A stretch of 64,000 bases of DNA from Aotearoamyces nothofagi. Its lineage: Eukaryota > Ascomycota > Leotiomycetes > Leotiales > Tympanidaceae. Positions 1-11,830 of this stretch are shown in pieces. The notes below the pieces were generated by a model. The model was not told the DNA's origin, searched no databases, and saw only the letters and a list, made by a program, of their open reading frames with translations. Both the position numbers and the translations under genes were made by a program. The stretch spans positions 744,001 to 808,000 of the forward strand of contig JADDTR010000002.1 in the NCBI GenBank assembly GCA_015345905.1. Reading direction: 5' to 3'. Numbering within the stretch: position 1 is the stretch's first letter; every line of letters starts with the position of its first letter.

Positions 1-827
1 CGGTAGAGATGCGCTGTGGATGGGTGCTTATGGAGTGCCGGGATTCATCAAGAAATGTGTGGCCTTGGAGGCGCTGTTGAGTCGTGTCGTTCTTTGGGGA
101 GGCTCGGGCTGTCGGGGAGTGGCGGAAACCTTATCAAGTCGCAATTGATTTTGAAGTCTCGGCCTGTAAACGACTGCAGCGGAGCAGTAATGGCAGTGTA
201 TCTACAGCAATAGCAGTGCATCTACAGCAGTATATATGGTATTCGCAGAGTGTTCGTACAGGCGTGGTGTTGAGTGATCACATAAAACCTCAAAGGGTGC
301 CAATTTGGCCTCTCCGACCCCAGTGCCAAGCGTCAATCAGGGCGACCCCTGCCCGCTGCAGTGGACGCCGCGTCGCGGTCGGTCTTGGTGTGGCTGATTG
401 GACGGAGAGTGGAGACCAGGGGTTTATTCTCGTGCTACGCCATAATCCAAGGAAACGAACCGAAACATATGCTGCCAGCTCTATACTGCGCGACCTTGGC
501 TTCAACTCAGGACATCTCTTATTCATCGCAGAGCATTGTCGCCGTTTCTTTGCCCTTCTCGAACATATCTGAACGACAAATCCCTCGTTGGCAGTCTCGG
601 TCTCGTCCTCGTCATCCCCGCGCGTGCGCACTATCTCTGCCAGACAGCTGAAGCGCGGCCTCATTGGCATCAGCCACGACAAACCATATATATATCTTTG
701 AGAGCCTGTCTTATTGCATTTGCTGTGAGCAGGAGATCGTTGACGAGTCTGGTATCCTCAATCGCATACATGTCACGAACACCTTTCTTGTGATAAACTC
801 ACACCGCCGCCGGGCATTCCAAGCACC
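1..827. other. gene-free left edge and upstream region of the first gene
   Basis: I see no convincing gene here. Short open frames on both strands lack domain-like composition and overlap each other. The last 200 bases before the ATG at 828 probably hold the promoter and 5' leader of the large disordered protein gene that follows. Confidence 0.5.
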
Positions 828-3800
828 ATGCCGCCGGTGTATCCAGGAGAGTTTGCTAAAGAGTCGTCGCCACAGTATACTATAGACACGGCCCTGTCCG
901 ATGATGACGTACTAATACCTCAATAGAACTCCTGCATCTGCCACTTCTCAAGCGTCGATTTCATACCAAGCAAACGTCAATAGGCAAAAAACAAAAAAAT
1001 GGGTTGATGCCAAGCCTGCGGATTATGGCGGAGATGATTGGGGAGATGATTACGACGATAGCTACGACCCAGCGCCTCCTGTAATAAAGCCAACGGGTTT
1101 GCGACAGCCGGGCCAGGCCTTACATGCGGATGCGCCTGGGGGGGCCCGCCCCCAAACCAGCAGCAAGAAGCCATACGGGGAGCTGCCCTCTTTACGACCA
1201 GACACGCAAGGCCGGAGTGCAACCAATCCTGTACGGAATCGTGGGAACTCTTTTACACAGGATGACGACCGTCGCGCGTTCTCCAGCGTCCAGCATTATC
1301 AATTACAAGACCCAACTCCAATAGCTTCTGCTCCTACCACGGCTCCACCTGTCCTGCACGTCGCGACCCCACAGCCTTCTGTTACTGGACTCCGCAAGGC
1401 CGTTCCCCCTGTCTCGTCGGTAGATGTGCCAAGTCAGCACACTCGAGGAAGGAGCATTGAAGTTAACCATCCCACGCTAACACAATCGACTCAATCGGCA
1501 CACTCGGATAACCGTCTACCCAGAGGAGAGTTTAAAGCTCGTCCTGATTTTTCTCCATCAGCTGTACCTCAGCCATTGCAGGCCCGTACTACCTCGGCGC
1601 CAGAAGGAGCTGCAGATGCGCCTGCGACGCGCTTTTCTGGGAGAAAGAGTAGCCTCAGCCAGCAAAGGGTACCGGACTTTTCAGGGCCTTCTGTTCGGTC
1701 ATCAGAGCCTGGTCCAGGAAAGCCATGGGCTGCAGACCGCTCTGCTTCTCCAGGCGCTGCTAGAAATTCATCAGCATCCCCTACCAAAGCACTTCCTTTC
1801 ATCCGTCCAGCAGATATTTACAAGCGAATGGAAGAGGAGCGGGAGAGAGAGCGTCAGTCTCTGGATTCTAGCCGCCCGAGCGTTGATTCTATACTCGGCA
1901 GTAAATCTAGCGAGCGTTCGTCTTCTCCAACCAGACAGTCAAATTATGACGATGGTGGCGGTGGCAGGGGACTTGGCTTAGGTTCGGATCGTGACGATGC
2001 TTCAGATTCCAGTAGACGTCGGGGTCTCGAACCAGTGAGAGAACAGAGAAGTGAATACGGGTTGGAAAGGTCTAACGCCAATGATTCAAGCTTGCCGCCT
2101 AAGGTTCCAGAGCACACGTCAGGTCTTTCAGGGCTTGGATCCTCTCGATATGGAGAAGCAGATCTTAGCGAAGAGCGTCATGTATCCACCTCTAGTCCCA
2201 AACTACCCGATCTTCACAGGATGTCGGGATTTGGCATCGATCTCTTCTCGAAGCCCCCGGAGGTTAATGTTCCAGAAGTGCCCCAGATTCCAATTAGCCA
2301 TCAGACAGGACTTGACACTGCACTAGGAGGTCCGTCACAAAACGAAGACCCTAGTTTGCATAGCCAGCCTTCCCTTGGATTCAGATCCGTGGTGCATCAG
2401 GCGTTTGATACACAGACAGAATCACCTTCCCAAGAAACCCCCACGTCTCTTGGCGGCAATAGCGTCACACGGACCGACAGTGAAAGCACTGGTACTACTG
2501 GCATCAGTCCAATCATGAGTCGTGTTCCAAGCGCCACGGTGACTGAGAATAGGAACCGAGAATTAGATGGACGAACATCAACTCCTGCAATCGCTGAAGA
2601 AGACGAGCCAGAATCAAGACGATCATCTTCCCGTGGATTAGCACATGAAAATCCAATCAGACAGTCAACTCCACCACCACCTCACCACAATGACAAGGAA
2701 GAGTTACCTCAACAGTTCTACCCGGGTCATCGTCGAAATCTAAGCACCCCTAGCCCGGGCAACAGTCCGGCCAGGACCCCAAACGTCGCTAGCAGTGGAC
2801 AATACCCATCTGGGGAAGAGGCACATGTCTCCGAGATATCTGACTCAAAGGCATTGCCAGTTTCAGAACTACAGCCATCAAGGCCTTCTCCTAACCCCGA
2901 ACAAAGCTTTCGACCAGCTTTGCCTGGGGCATGGATCTCTTATGCTACGACAGGTACAGCGGCTAGTGATGCTACGGCCCGCCCAGAGAAGAACAGCAAT
3001 AGGACTTCTGAGATCGGTCCAGCAACGGCCTCTGCGGTTGATGCAAACTCGAGCAATGACGATACTGCCAAGTCTAGTGCTGGCGAGAAGAGCAAACCAT
3101 CTCAAAGGGTAGTCACAAATCAGCAGTCTCGATCAAATCTAGGCAACAGTGCCCTCCCAACACCCGACCCCTCACTTGCACCGGTGACGAATCCATACGC
3201 ATCTACTTCACTGGATCCTCGTCTGTTTTCTGAACATCAACACAATGAGACCGCAACCCAGCTTATCCCACCTTCCATTGAGAAGGCAATGTCGATTGCC
3301 TCGAACGCACCCCCTACGCCTCCGCCTAAAGACACGCCACTTCCACAGGTCACTACAGATGGAGCGGAATATTTTCCGCCAACAGTTCCTTTGAAGCAGA
3401 AAAGTCCCGAAGATGTAGCGACGCAGGAAGACCTTTCGCTCCCAATGCGAGCGCAAATGATACCGACTCTAAGTACGAATACAAGTCCGCAAGACGAAGT
3501 AAATGATAAATTGCGTAAGGAGATCGTAAAGAGCTTAAGCCCAGCTATCTCGCAAGGCAGCGACAACCCGCAACTCCCTCTTTCTGAGTCCTTAGAGCAA
3601 TCCCATGCCGACGAGGAAGGCACAGCTGCAGGAACGCGGGAAAGCACATACCTGCCTAGCGAATACGATAATTACTGGGCCTCAACAGATGAGCCTGAAA
3701 TCCCACTGAGTGAATATCAACATACCGAACAACCTACCTCCGCGGTTTCTGAATTGAGTAACGACTCGTCTGGTGGAAATTCAAACGAATATGGAGTCGG

Positions 3801-4956
3801 TGAAGAGATCACACCTATCCCGCCGCTGAGCACTAGAAGGGCCGAGCAGAGTCTCGGCGGCGAACAGCGGCCAGCGATGCTGACAAACCGCTTTTCCTGG
3901 GAAGCTGGCCCTGAAGAAGTAAATACAGAAACGAGAGAAAGTGAACCAGAAGCAGAGCAAGCGACCGTTGGCGAAGAACAGCCATATACGGCGACGCCCG
4001 ACGCTCAGTTGCAACAACCGGAAAATGCTACTGAAGCTCACTTTGAGGAAGGGCCTGTTTCTACTACTACAGACACTGCGGGTCCAGAAGAGTCAGCAAG
4101 CACTGTTACTCTACAGCATGATGGACATGATTCTGCGGAAGTGCACCAAGCTGAAAGCGCTACGGTCGGTGCTGGCAATGTTGTTGCTCCTGCTACTGCA
4201 GCATATACTGACCGTCAGTCTATCCATAATGATGTATCCCAGCGCCGTCTGTCGCTTGCCGAAGAGAAGAATCCCGCAAATGACTCCGCTTACTCGGTCC
4301 CTAAGACACCCCCACCGGAGGAGCATCCGTCTCTATCTCCTCAAACGATCGTATCTCCAAGAGAGCTTAACTCAGAGACTGCTTCAGCCGATCAACCTCA
4401 ATCAACGGAACAGCCCTATCAATCCCGTACGCAGCATCTATCGGGTGCTTTTAAACTAACACCATTTCGGGATATTCTTGCGCTTAACACCGCGGAACAA
4501 CGTATTCAAGCCTACAACGAGAGCAGACAACATTTTGCAAGTATGGATTCAAGCCTTTCGAACTGGATTAATTCTATAAGCGGGCCTGGCTCCACGCTGG
4601 ACTCGGGGTGGAGATCACCTGCAATAAATGATGGTTCTGCAAGGTCAAGAACTCCAAAGTCAGGCGGGAATACGTCACCTGTTGTACAACAGCCTTATTA
4701 TCAACAGTATTTAAATGCGAGTACTCCATCGTCCCCCCATATCCAAAGCCCAAGACCTTCTGCTGGCATACCTTCTGGGTCGCAGCAAGGCTTTTCATCT
4801 GGTGGGAAAATCTCTACCCACCAAATGCAAGCCAAAAGCAAAGAACTGTTGCACTCAGCAGGCGTATTCGGCGGAAAGGCTAGTAAGGCAGGAAAGGGAT
4901 TGTTTTCAAAGGGCAAGAGCAAATTTCGGGGGAGCGGATCCGACAAGGTAGATTAA
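828..4956 (+). CDS. large disordered Ser/Pro-rich fungal protein, function unknown
   Basis: Model: exon 828-874, intron 875-926 (GTATAC donor, ACTAAT branch, CAATAG acceptor), exon 927-4956, giving 1,358 residues. The short first exon is chosen because it supplies an ATG and joins in frame to a Trp/Asp-rich N-terminal block (residues 39-64, with KKWVDAK then DDWGDDYDD). The rest is low-complexity Ser/Thr/Pro/Glu sequence with islands that look conserved: LPDLHRMSGFG (about residue 445), a SVVHQAFD stretch soon after, ISPIMSRVPS, and a basic amphipathic tail (GKGLFSKGKSKFRG). No enzyme domain, signal peptide or membrane segment is seen. The tail resembles basic motifs repeated in the downstream protein. 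A stop follows DKVD, but a phase-0 GT just before it could instead splice into the next gene. I recognise the type as an uncharacterised Pezizomycotina protein family but cannot name a function. Confidence 0.8.
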
Positions 4957-5212
4957 TTCTCTTCCAGAGCCGGACCGCAATTGGGCGATGGGGCGTTTAT
5001 TTTTAATCATTCCCTTTACTAATGATGATGGCGATGATACACGCGCTTGATGTCAGCCTTTCTGCATTTCAGCCTTTCAGCGTTAGCATTCCTGCTTAGC
5101 AGTTGGTGTACGAGTATGGAGAATTGTATAGAACCTTTCAAGCTTGTTCCATGTTCCCTTGACAGAAAGCCCAAATTTATGCACAGATTGTTGACTTCAG
5201 TTCGTCATACAG

Positions 5213-8200
5213 ACCAGCCTACCATCACCTAAGGCCAGTCCAGCACCTAAGCCCAGCAACAAACGTCGATCGTCATGGGCGTTACCCCTTGCTTTATCGG
5301 GTTCCTCGGGCCGGCCCGAGGCCTCATCTCAAAAGTCACTAGAACAGACAGCCACATCGACACGTACGCCCCACTCTCGAAGTGGCTCAGAGCCACCCAG
5401 CGGACATCTACCTCCACCAGCAGATATTCGACAAGCAGATATCACTGCTACCCAGAAGGGCTCGACGCAACATGATGATTTCCGCGGTGACAGCGTTTCC
5501 TCGATCTCCACACCAAAACAACAGTACGCGGAGTCTAATCAACAGCATTCCTCGCGTAATCTTGGCAGTGGGGATCGCTCGGCGGATGAAGAGGGAAGTG
5601 ATCATCTTGGGGTTCCAGCGCCGATTAGCAAACACCAACCTTCCTGGGATCCATTCAATGCAACTCCAATTGTTGAAGAAGAGGGCCTCAAATATGAGGA
5701 ACGTCTATCAAATTTGAATTCTACCCTAGCACTCCCAGTCCCAGCGGATTCCAAAAGTGATCGGTCTGGGAGCGGCGATGCATTCTTCACACCCCCGGAA
5801 GAACATGTCGATTCAAGTGACTCGGCTTTAGCATCTAAGGAAGGTACACCGAAGACAGGCAATACAATCGAGCCTGTGGTACCACAGCTAAGTCATAGCC
5901 TGCAACCTAGTAATGCTAACAAGACAGCGGGTGCCTTTGCCGAAGAAACAGAAGAAGGCACCGGCCCTCGTGGCGATGTGATTCCAGTAGGAGCTTCTCC
6001 TGCTCCAGATCAATTACTTCAATTTGGGGAGACAGGAGGACCATATCTTGTTAAAACTACACAGCAACCACCTCTGGGTTTCAGGAATAGGGAGACTAAA
6101 CCAGTAAAGCAAAATGTATTCCATGACTCAGCAGGACGGACTGGATTTGTGGGCCTACCTCCTATACGTCGGACATCGACATTTGGCATAGGTTTTGGCG
6201 CCAAAAGAGCGAAGCCAAGATTTCCAATTGACGATGACGATGACGACGATGATGAGCCATTAGCCGGCCCAAAGGAGCCACTTAACTCCGAAGCAGCTAT
6301 TGGTAGTGCAATTGGTGTTACCGCTGTGGCAGATATAAAAAAGGATGAAGAAAACAAAAGACCTATTGCTGTGCATGCAAGTTCATCTGAATACAGTCAG
6401 CCAGATATTCGGCCAGTCCTAAGCTCATCGCCTACCGTTCTAGATAACTCCACCGGCGGTGCCAATGTTGCGAGAGCTAGTGGTGATAGGCCAGAATATT
6501 TCCACCAAGAGAATGGCCAGGTGCAAACAGAACCACTGCCCACATCAGTAATTGCGCCAGTACCGATTTATCCGAGTCAGCCATTCATTGACTCACAACA
6601 TGGTACATCTCCCTCCTCGATTACTCAGGGTAAAACCTCTTATCCACCTCCCACGTCAATTGAAGCTCAAAGATTGAGATCTCCTACATCTACAAGTCAA
6701 ACTTCTACTATTAATGCAGGAAGTCAAGGCTCTGAGCATGGAGTATCGTACCAACGGCCTGCAATATTACCGCCGAAACAATTTGAACAGCCACCGTCAT
6801 CCGCACAGAGATATCCCGAGCTCTTTAGGCCTGAGCAGCTTGAGAGGGATATTCCTCATGATGACGATGACTTACCTGCTCATTACTACCAGCCTCCTGT
6901 AGCAAGAGCAGAGTCTTTCCATCCTAGACATACTACTAGTGAATATCAGTTACCAGGTATTGGCCCTCCCACAGAGGAGCAAATATTAGGTTCTGGTTCC
7001 AGACGAAATTCCTCATTTTTCAAAGAGCTTGGAGAACGCTTAACAGGAACAACATCTCATAATAGAGGTGATTCGGAGTCACGACATCAAAATGTATCGC
7101 CTGAAAGACACATCGAATCTCGGGAATCAGAAGATCTACGACGCGAGGTAAGTTCTAAGCGTAGCTCTGGATTCTTCAAAGAAATTGGTGGTCGATTTTC
7201 AAAGGTAGCTTCGCGTGAAAGAGGCCTCTCGGTATCTCGCAGCAACGAATCTTCAGAACCGAGTGCTGTCTCAGACGAAGATGCGGAGAAGAGAGAAAAG
7301 CGCAGATTGAGTTTCTTTGGTCGTCTCAGCGGGAAATCGACAAGCAGTATTACATCACCACAAAGTCACGGGAGCATGGTAACCCACAGGCCGATTTCAA
7401 ATCCTGATTTATTAGCACAACCAAGCTCTCCACTTGCCCCTCCGGATGGAAAGCGCTCTGCCTTCGGTAACAGCCAGACCCCTTTTAGCCAAACAAGGCA
7501 AAGGTCGAGCACCGATGTATCGGGCGATCAACCAACAAAGAAGAAACGTTTCTCTGGGCTGACAGGCATGTTTGCTCGCAGAAGCGTAGAACAAGAGAGA
7601 ATAAATTCCACAACGGCAACTCCTACGCAAGACCTGCAAGATTCAAGAGTACGCCAAAATTCATCTCCTATTCCGCCAGTCCAGACGAGAAAAGAACCAG
7701 GAGATTCAGCGCAACGTGGATCGGTGACAGAGACAAATGTTGGGATTGCAGCAGATCTGCGAAAATATCAGCTACCACCAGTTAATATCCAAGAGCCAGG
7801 GACACAAGACTCCGAACGCCCTCTACAATATGATGAAATTCCCGAGACTGCTGTGCAGGCAGCACAAGACCCGCGAAGGTATCAACGGCAGCCTGCTGTT
7901 GCTCAGATCAGGCAGGTGACTCCAGATAATCGAAATCGCCAGCAACAGAGACCTATTCCTACCCAAACCTCAGTCAGCTCTCAGACTATTGTGACTACGA
8001 CAAAGATTTTACCTCGTCCTCAACAGCAGACAAGCGGTGCTCATCCTGTCTCTAACTTGACTGTAGAAACTCGCACTGGACCTCCTGTCAACCCCGGCCA
8101 AACCATAATGCAATCACATGGCATTAATACCAGTAAATCGCGAAATCCAATTCAGCCACGCCAGCAAGAGAGCAAATCTCGTCGTTCATCAGTAAGTGGA

Positions 8201-9649
8201 CTTCTTGGCGGTCTTATTGGCGGCCGACGGACGTCTGGCCAGCAGCAAAAGGATTCTAGCCAGCAAAAGAGAGAAGTCATAGAGACCAGCCCCAACTCCC
8301 AATCTATGCCAGCGAACCAGTCGCGCACCATGTCAGCACAGAAACTGCTACCCCAGCCCCGACCCGACCCTCGCGAAAATCAATATCGAGGACGCCCATT
8401 GACCCAGGAGCCTCAATACCAAACACCGGCCATTCCAGGCGCATACTCCCTTGTTAGAGGGGAAGGTCAACTTGCGCCCACTGGCTATGATCCTCGTGGC
8501 TTCAATCAGTATGGACCTCAAAACGAATATCAAAATGTGTACCAAGGGGACCGGTATATATATCAAAATGTACCCAATTATGCACGACAGCAGCCACAAG
8601 CGCAGTTCCCACAGGATGCCCATGGTCCTTATGATCCTCCAGATCACCCTCCGCCAGGATTTAGAGGCCAAGTTTTTCAATCTCACGCCGGAAATGGGCA
8701 GTTTAGTAAAGATGCAAATTATTTAAATCATCAAGGAACCCGAAATCTATCCAAGCCTCTGAGCTCAGAAGATATATTAGCGCGTTCCCCAGCACGGTCA
8801 CAATTTGACCAACAGGCACCGTACCAACTGACTCTTCCGGACGACCCTACGGAAGAGGATAATCTCCCTCATCGACAATCACCAAATGGCAGGCGCCCAC
8901 CGACGGAACGGCTTGCATCAACTGGGGATAAGAATCAATGGATCAACCGAGATGCCACCAATGAACGGGATCTTCGCGCACAGCGTTCCCTACCATCAGT
9001 TGGACCCGTAAACACTACTATTAATCCAGCGCCAGCTTTACGACACCAAACGAGTCCGTTAGGTTACCCAGTCCCGGACACCATGTTTTTACCGATAAAC
9101 CCGTCAGCGAACGAGCCCCCTCCACCACCGCCGAAATGGACAGCTCACATTCAACCAGCACCCACAGTTCCTGACTTGGACCGCTCCAACACAACACATA
9201 CTCACCAGAGCGATATATCGCAACTAAGTGGATCTCGTTCACTCAATGCACCAGTAGCAGGAGTAGATCCAAGTAGAAATCCCACTCCTCCCGGCCTCTC
9301 GCCGCGAATTACACCTCAACGAGTCGCAAGTCAGGAAGCAGAGAGAGAAGATATTTACGGCGTTACACCACCACAATCGCAGTCCCCAGAACGGAAGAGC
9401 CTGGGCACGGAGACCAGACAGGATGACGTCGTAGACGAAGAGACAGAATCAGACAGAGAAGGGAAAAAAGCACGAAGAAGGGCAGAGCAGGAGGAGAAAA
9501 TCCCTTACAATGAGAACGAAGGAAAGCTCAGTGTATTGCCAGGTAGATGGGACCCACAAGAGGAAGAGGAAGCGGCAATGAGCGCCACAAGCTATCCTGG
9601 ACAAGAATGGAACCCGTACGGAGACGGGTATGACGACGGGAGTGATTAA
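5213..9649 (+). CDS. large disordered protein with repeated basic FFK/GLF motifs; 5' end unresolved
   Basis: The open frame begins at 5195, after a TGA, and the likely exon boundary is an acceptor at 5212 (TTGAC branch, ATACAG). That leaves about 1,478 residues without an in-frame ATG, so an upstream exon is needed. The sequence starts with a proline-rich stretch then KRRSSWALPLALSG. It is Ser/Pro/Gln-rich, has an aspartate run near 6230-6255, and carries five related basic/aromatic motifs: SRRNSSFFKELGERL (about 6994), KRSSGFFKEIGGRFSK (7153), KRRLSFFGRLSGKS (7294), KKKRFSGLTGMFARRS (7541) and SRRSSVSGLLGGLIGGRR (8176). The tail is acidic-aromatic (EWNPYGDGYDDGSD). The motifs look like phosphorylatable membrane- or protein-binding helices; that is inference. 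It is either a separate gene with a first exon between 4957 and 5212 or the 3' part of the preceding gene. Confidence 0.7.
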   Translation, partial: TSLPSPKASPAPKPSNKRRSSWALPLALSGSSGRPEASSQKSLEQTATSTRTPHSRSGSEPPSGHLPPPADIRQADITATQKGSTQHDDFRGDSVSSISTPKQQYAESNQQHSSRNLGSGDRSADEEGSDHLGVPAPISKHQPSWDPFNATPIVEEEGLKYEERLSNLNSTLALPVPADSKSDRSGSGDAFFTPPEEHVDSSDSALASKEGTPKTGNTIEPVVPQLSHSLQPSNANKTAGAFAEETEEGTGPRGDVIPVGASPAPDQLLQFGETGGPYLVKTTQQPPLGFRNRETKPVKQNVFHDSAGRTGFVGLPPIRRTSTFGIGFGAKRAKPRFPIDDDDDDDDEPLAGPKEPLNSEAAIGSAIGVTAVADIKKDEENKRPIAVHASSSEYSQPDIRPVLSSSPTVLDNSTGGANVARASGDRPEYFHQENGQVQTEPLPTSVIAPVPIYPSQPFIDSQHGTSPSSITQGKTSYPPPTSIEAQRLRSPTSTSQTSTINAGSQGSEHGVSYQRPAILPPKQFEQPPSSAQRYPELFRPEQLERDIPHDDDDLPAHYYQPPVARAESFHPRHTTSEYQLPGIGPPTEEQILGSGSRRNSSFFKELGERLTGTTSHNRGDSESRHQNVSPERHIESRESEDLRREVSSKRSSGFFKEIGGRFSKVASRERGLSVSRSNESSEPSAVSDEDAEKREKRRLSFFGRLSGKSTSSITSPQSHGSMVTHRPISNPDLLAQPSSPLAPPDGKRSAFGNSQTPFSQTRQRSSTDVSGDQPTKKKRFSGLTGMFARRSVEQERINSTTATPTQDLQDSRVRQNSSPIPPVQTRKEPGDSAQRGSVTETNVGIAADLRKYQLPPVNIQEPGTQDSERPLQYDEIPETAVQAAQDPRRYQRQPAVAQIRQVTPDNRNRQQQRPIPTQTSVSSQTIVTTTKILPRPQQQTSGAHPVSNLTVETRTGPPVNPGQTIMQSHGINTSKSRNPIQPRQQESKSRRSSVSGLLGGLIGGRRTSGQQQKDSSQQKREVIETSPNSQSMPANQSRTMSAQKLLPQPRPDPRENQYRGRPLTQEPQYQTPAIPGAYSLVRGEGQLAPTGYDPRGFNQYGPQNEYQNVYQGDRYIYQNVPNYARQQPQAQFPQDAHGPYDPPDHPPPGFRGQVFQSHAGNGQFSKDANYLNHQGTRNLSKPLSSEDILARSPARSQFDQQAPYQLTLPDDPTEEDNLPHRQSPNGRRPPTERLASTGDKNQWINRDATNERDLRAQRSLPSVGPVNTTINPAPALRHQTSPLGYPVPDTMFLPINPSANEPPPPPPKWTAHIQPAPTVPDLDRSNTTHTHQSDISQLSGSRSLNAPVAGVDPSRNPTPPGLSPRITPQRVASQEAEREDIYGVTPPQSQSPERKSLGTETRQDDVVDEETESDREGKKARRRAEQEEKIPYNENEGKLSVLPGRWDPQEEEEAAMSATSYPGQEWNPYGDGYDDGSD

Positions 9650-10146
9650 ATCGATTCAGCACTGCATTAATAGTTATTGTATTTTGAGCGAGCATCTGTA
9701 GCGTAGCACGGGATTGCAAACGGAGATACCCCGGATAATCTGAGCTTGGATTTTTGAGAGCTTTAGCATTGCAGGGTCCAAATAGTGACTGCTTTCTAAT
9801 TAATGCTATCGATGAAATGTTGCATCCTAGTCTTGATGCTATTGAGGAAAGCTCATTATGAGAGCAAAGATGTCCCACCACCTCTTATGATATCATTAAT
9901 CATTAATCATGAGATTACGATTGAGATTGAGACTATCGGCCCCCAATTCGACCCGTAAAAGCACGACAGCCAAAGCTGCCTTTGGCTTCGGGGCGACCCG
10001 CTCCCGGCCGGCTCTCATCCGCATAGCCGCCAACCTAAATCCCCGGCCATGAGGTATGAATTCTCGAGATAACTGACAATCTTGTAGTTGTTAAAGTGCG
10101 AGATCATATTAAATTAGTTATACGCAGGTGGTGAAATCTGTTCGTC
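9650..10146. promoter_or_regulatory. intergenic region and carboxylesterase promoter
   Basis: About 500 bp between the disordered protein and the carboxylesterase. A GC element, GGCTTCGGGGCGAC at 9984-9997, lies about 150 bp before the esterase ATG. A 13-of-14 match (GGCTGCGGGGCGAC, 14054-14067) lies upstream of the short-chain dehydrogenase gene. No other element was recognised. Confidence 0.35.
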
Positions 10147-11830
10147 ATGGGAAACACTCTCTCGGCATATGCCACTGACCAACACGAGCTTGACCTCGGC
10201 AGGGAGAAAGGCCGCATCACGGGACTTCAGTTCGACTTGAAGGCACGGCGATATGCAAACGTCCCATACGCTCTGCCTCCAACTGGGGAGCATAGATGGC
10301 GCAGGCCTCGTCCGCTTCCCTCCCAGCACAGTTTTACAAACGACGATGGTACGCCCCTCGACTGCACAAAATTTGGTCCGGTGTGTCCACAATATCTGGG
10401 ATATACAAGTGCAGGGAAGGGCTCCTCGCCTCATGTATTTGACGAGGATTGCCTGAAAGTGAACATCTGGACGCCTGTAGAGAAGCCAGGAGAGTCCAAG
10501 GGTCCTTGGCCAGTAGTACTCTGGCTGCATGGAGGCTGGTTCCAGATGGGGGACCCCTCCCAAGACATCGGCATGGACCCAACAGAGATGATCTCGACCG
10601 GGAAGCTAAACGCAGTCTTTGTGGCAATCGGATATCGGCTGAATTTATTCGGGTTCCTGGCCGGCGATGCGCTCAAGGAGGATGGCGGAGATGGGGCGGT
10701 TGGGAATTACGGTCTGTGGGACCAGAGACTTGCTATGGAATGGGTGCACGAGAACATTGCAGCCTTTGGTGGCGATGTAGACAATGTCACTCTGGCTGGG
10801 AGGAGCGCGGGAGCATATGCCGTGCAGGCGCTCGCTCTATATGATCTCCGGAAGCCAGCAACGCCATCACCAACAAGACTCTTCCACCGTCTCGTAATGT
10901 ATTCAAACGCAATACCGGCCCAGCCGAAAACGCCCGAGGAGGCACAACCTCAGTTTGATGAGTTATGCCGGCATTTCGACATCCCGGGATCTTTGTCAGG
11001 GGCTGAGAAGCTTGCTAGGCTGCGCTTGATCAGTGCGAGCGATCTCACAGCCGCAATAGCAAACCTTGAACACCATACTTTCCGGCCTGTCACCGATGGT
11101 GTCTTTATCAAGCCTGGGCTCATCCAGTACCAGAAGTCTGGCCAGCTCGCAGAGGAGTTCAGGAAGCGCGGCCTGCGACTACTCATTGGCGAGGTGGCTA
11201 ACGAGGAGTCTCTGTATGCCATCACAAACCCTCCAGAACCAAATGTCGAATCGCTGCACTTGCAAGTCTTGAACTACTACGCACCATCTACCACGGATCG
11301 TGTCTTGCAGCACTATACTTTGCCAAAGACAAATGAGAAGGCGGATTGGGCTGCGCTATATGGCACAATCATTGCCGATGGCCAGGTCCGGGCACCTTCG
11401 AGATCGTTGGTGAAGAGCCTCCTAGACCATGGTGTTAAAGTAGACGACGTATGGAGATATCGCATATCATACCGCTTGTCGTTTATTAATGAAAAGATCG
11501 CGCCATACTCATTCGGTGTCGCTCATGCCATGGACAAACCCTTCCACAAGTATGTCTTTCTCACCCCCAAAACCCCCACCAGATCCCGTGATATGTCTAA
11601 CGCATCCCAGCTTCTCCATCGTTCACGGCCCGACGCCAACGGAGCTGACCCTCATGAAGGACTGGATTCGCGATCTGGTCGCCTTTGTCGGGGACGAGAA
11701 GGACTACCACTACGGGACAGAGACGCCCGAGGACTTCAAGGTACTGACCGCAGACGGGAAGATACAAATCCAAAAAGATGAACGCTGGGATGAGCTGGTA
11801 CAGCTGGCGGATATCTTTTCCGGGAATTGA
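10147..11830 (+). CDS. type-B carboxylesterase/lipase family alpha/beta-hydrolase
   Basis: Exons 10147-11549 and 11611-11830 (intron 11550-11610, GTATGT donor, TCTAAC branch) encode 540 residues, the usual size. The family hydrolyses carboxylic esters with a Ser-Glu-His triad. Visible hallmarks are EDCLKVNIWTP (residues 100-110, the second type-B signature), the oxyanion-hole LHGGW (127-131), the nucleophile elbow GRSAG with Ser220, a candidate Glu in GEVANEES, and the catalytic His in FSIVHG, encoded just after the intron. Splicing is needed: the unspliced frame loses the His block. The elbow is GRSAG rather than the commoner GESAG. No signal peptide is seen (MGNTLSAY start), so an intracellular enzyme is likely. 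The substrate is unknown. The neighbouring dehydrogenases suggest a catabolic or detoxifying role, but only by proximity. Confidence 0.93.

Noticed and set aside
290-682. Open frame of 130 residues on the minus strand at the left edge
   Set aside because: No domain, no conserved-looking composition, and overlapping frames on the other strand are similar.
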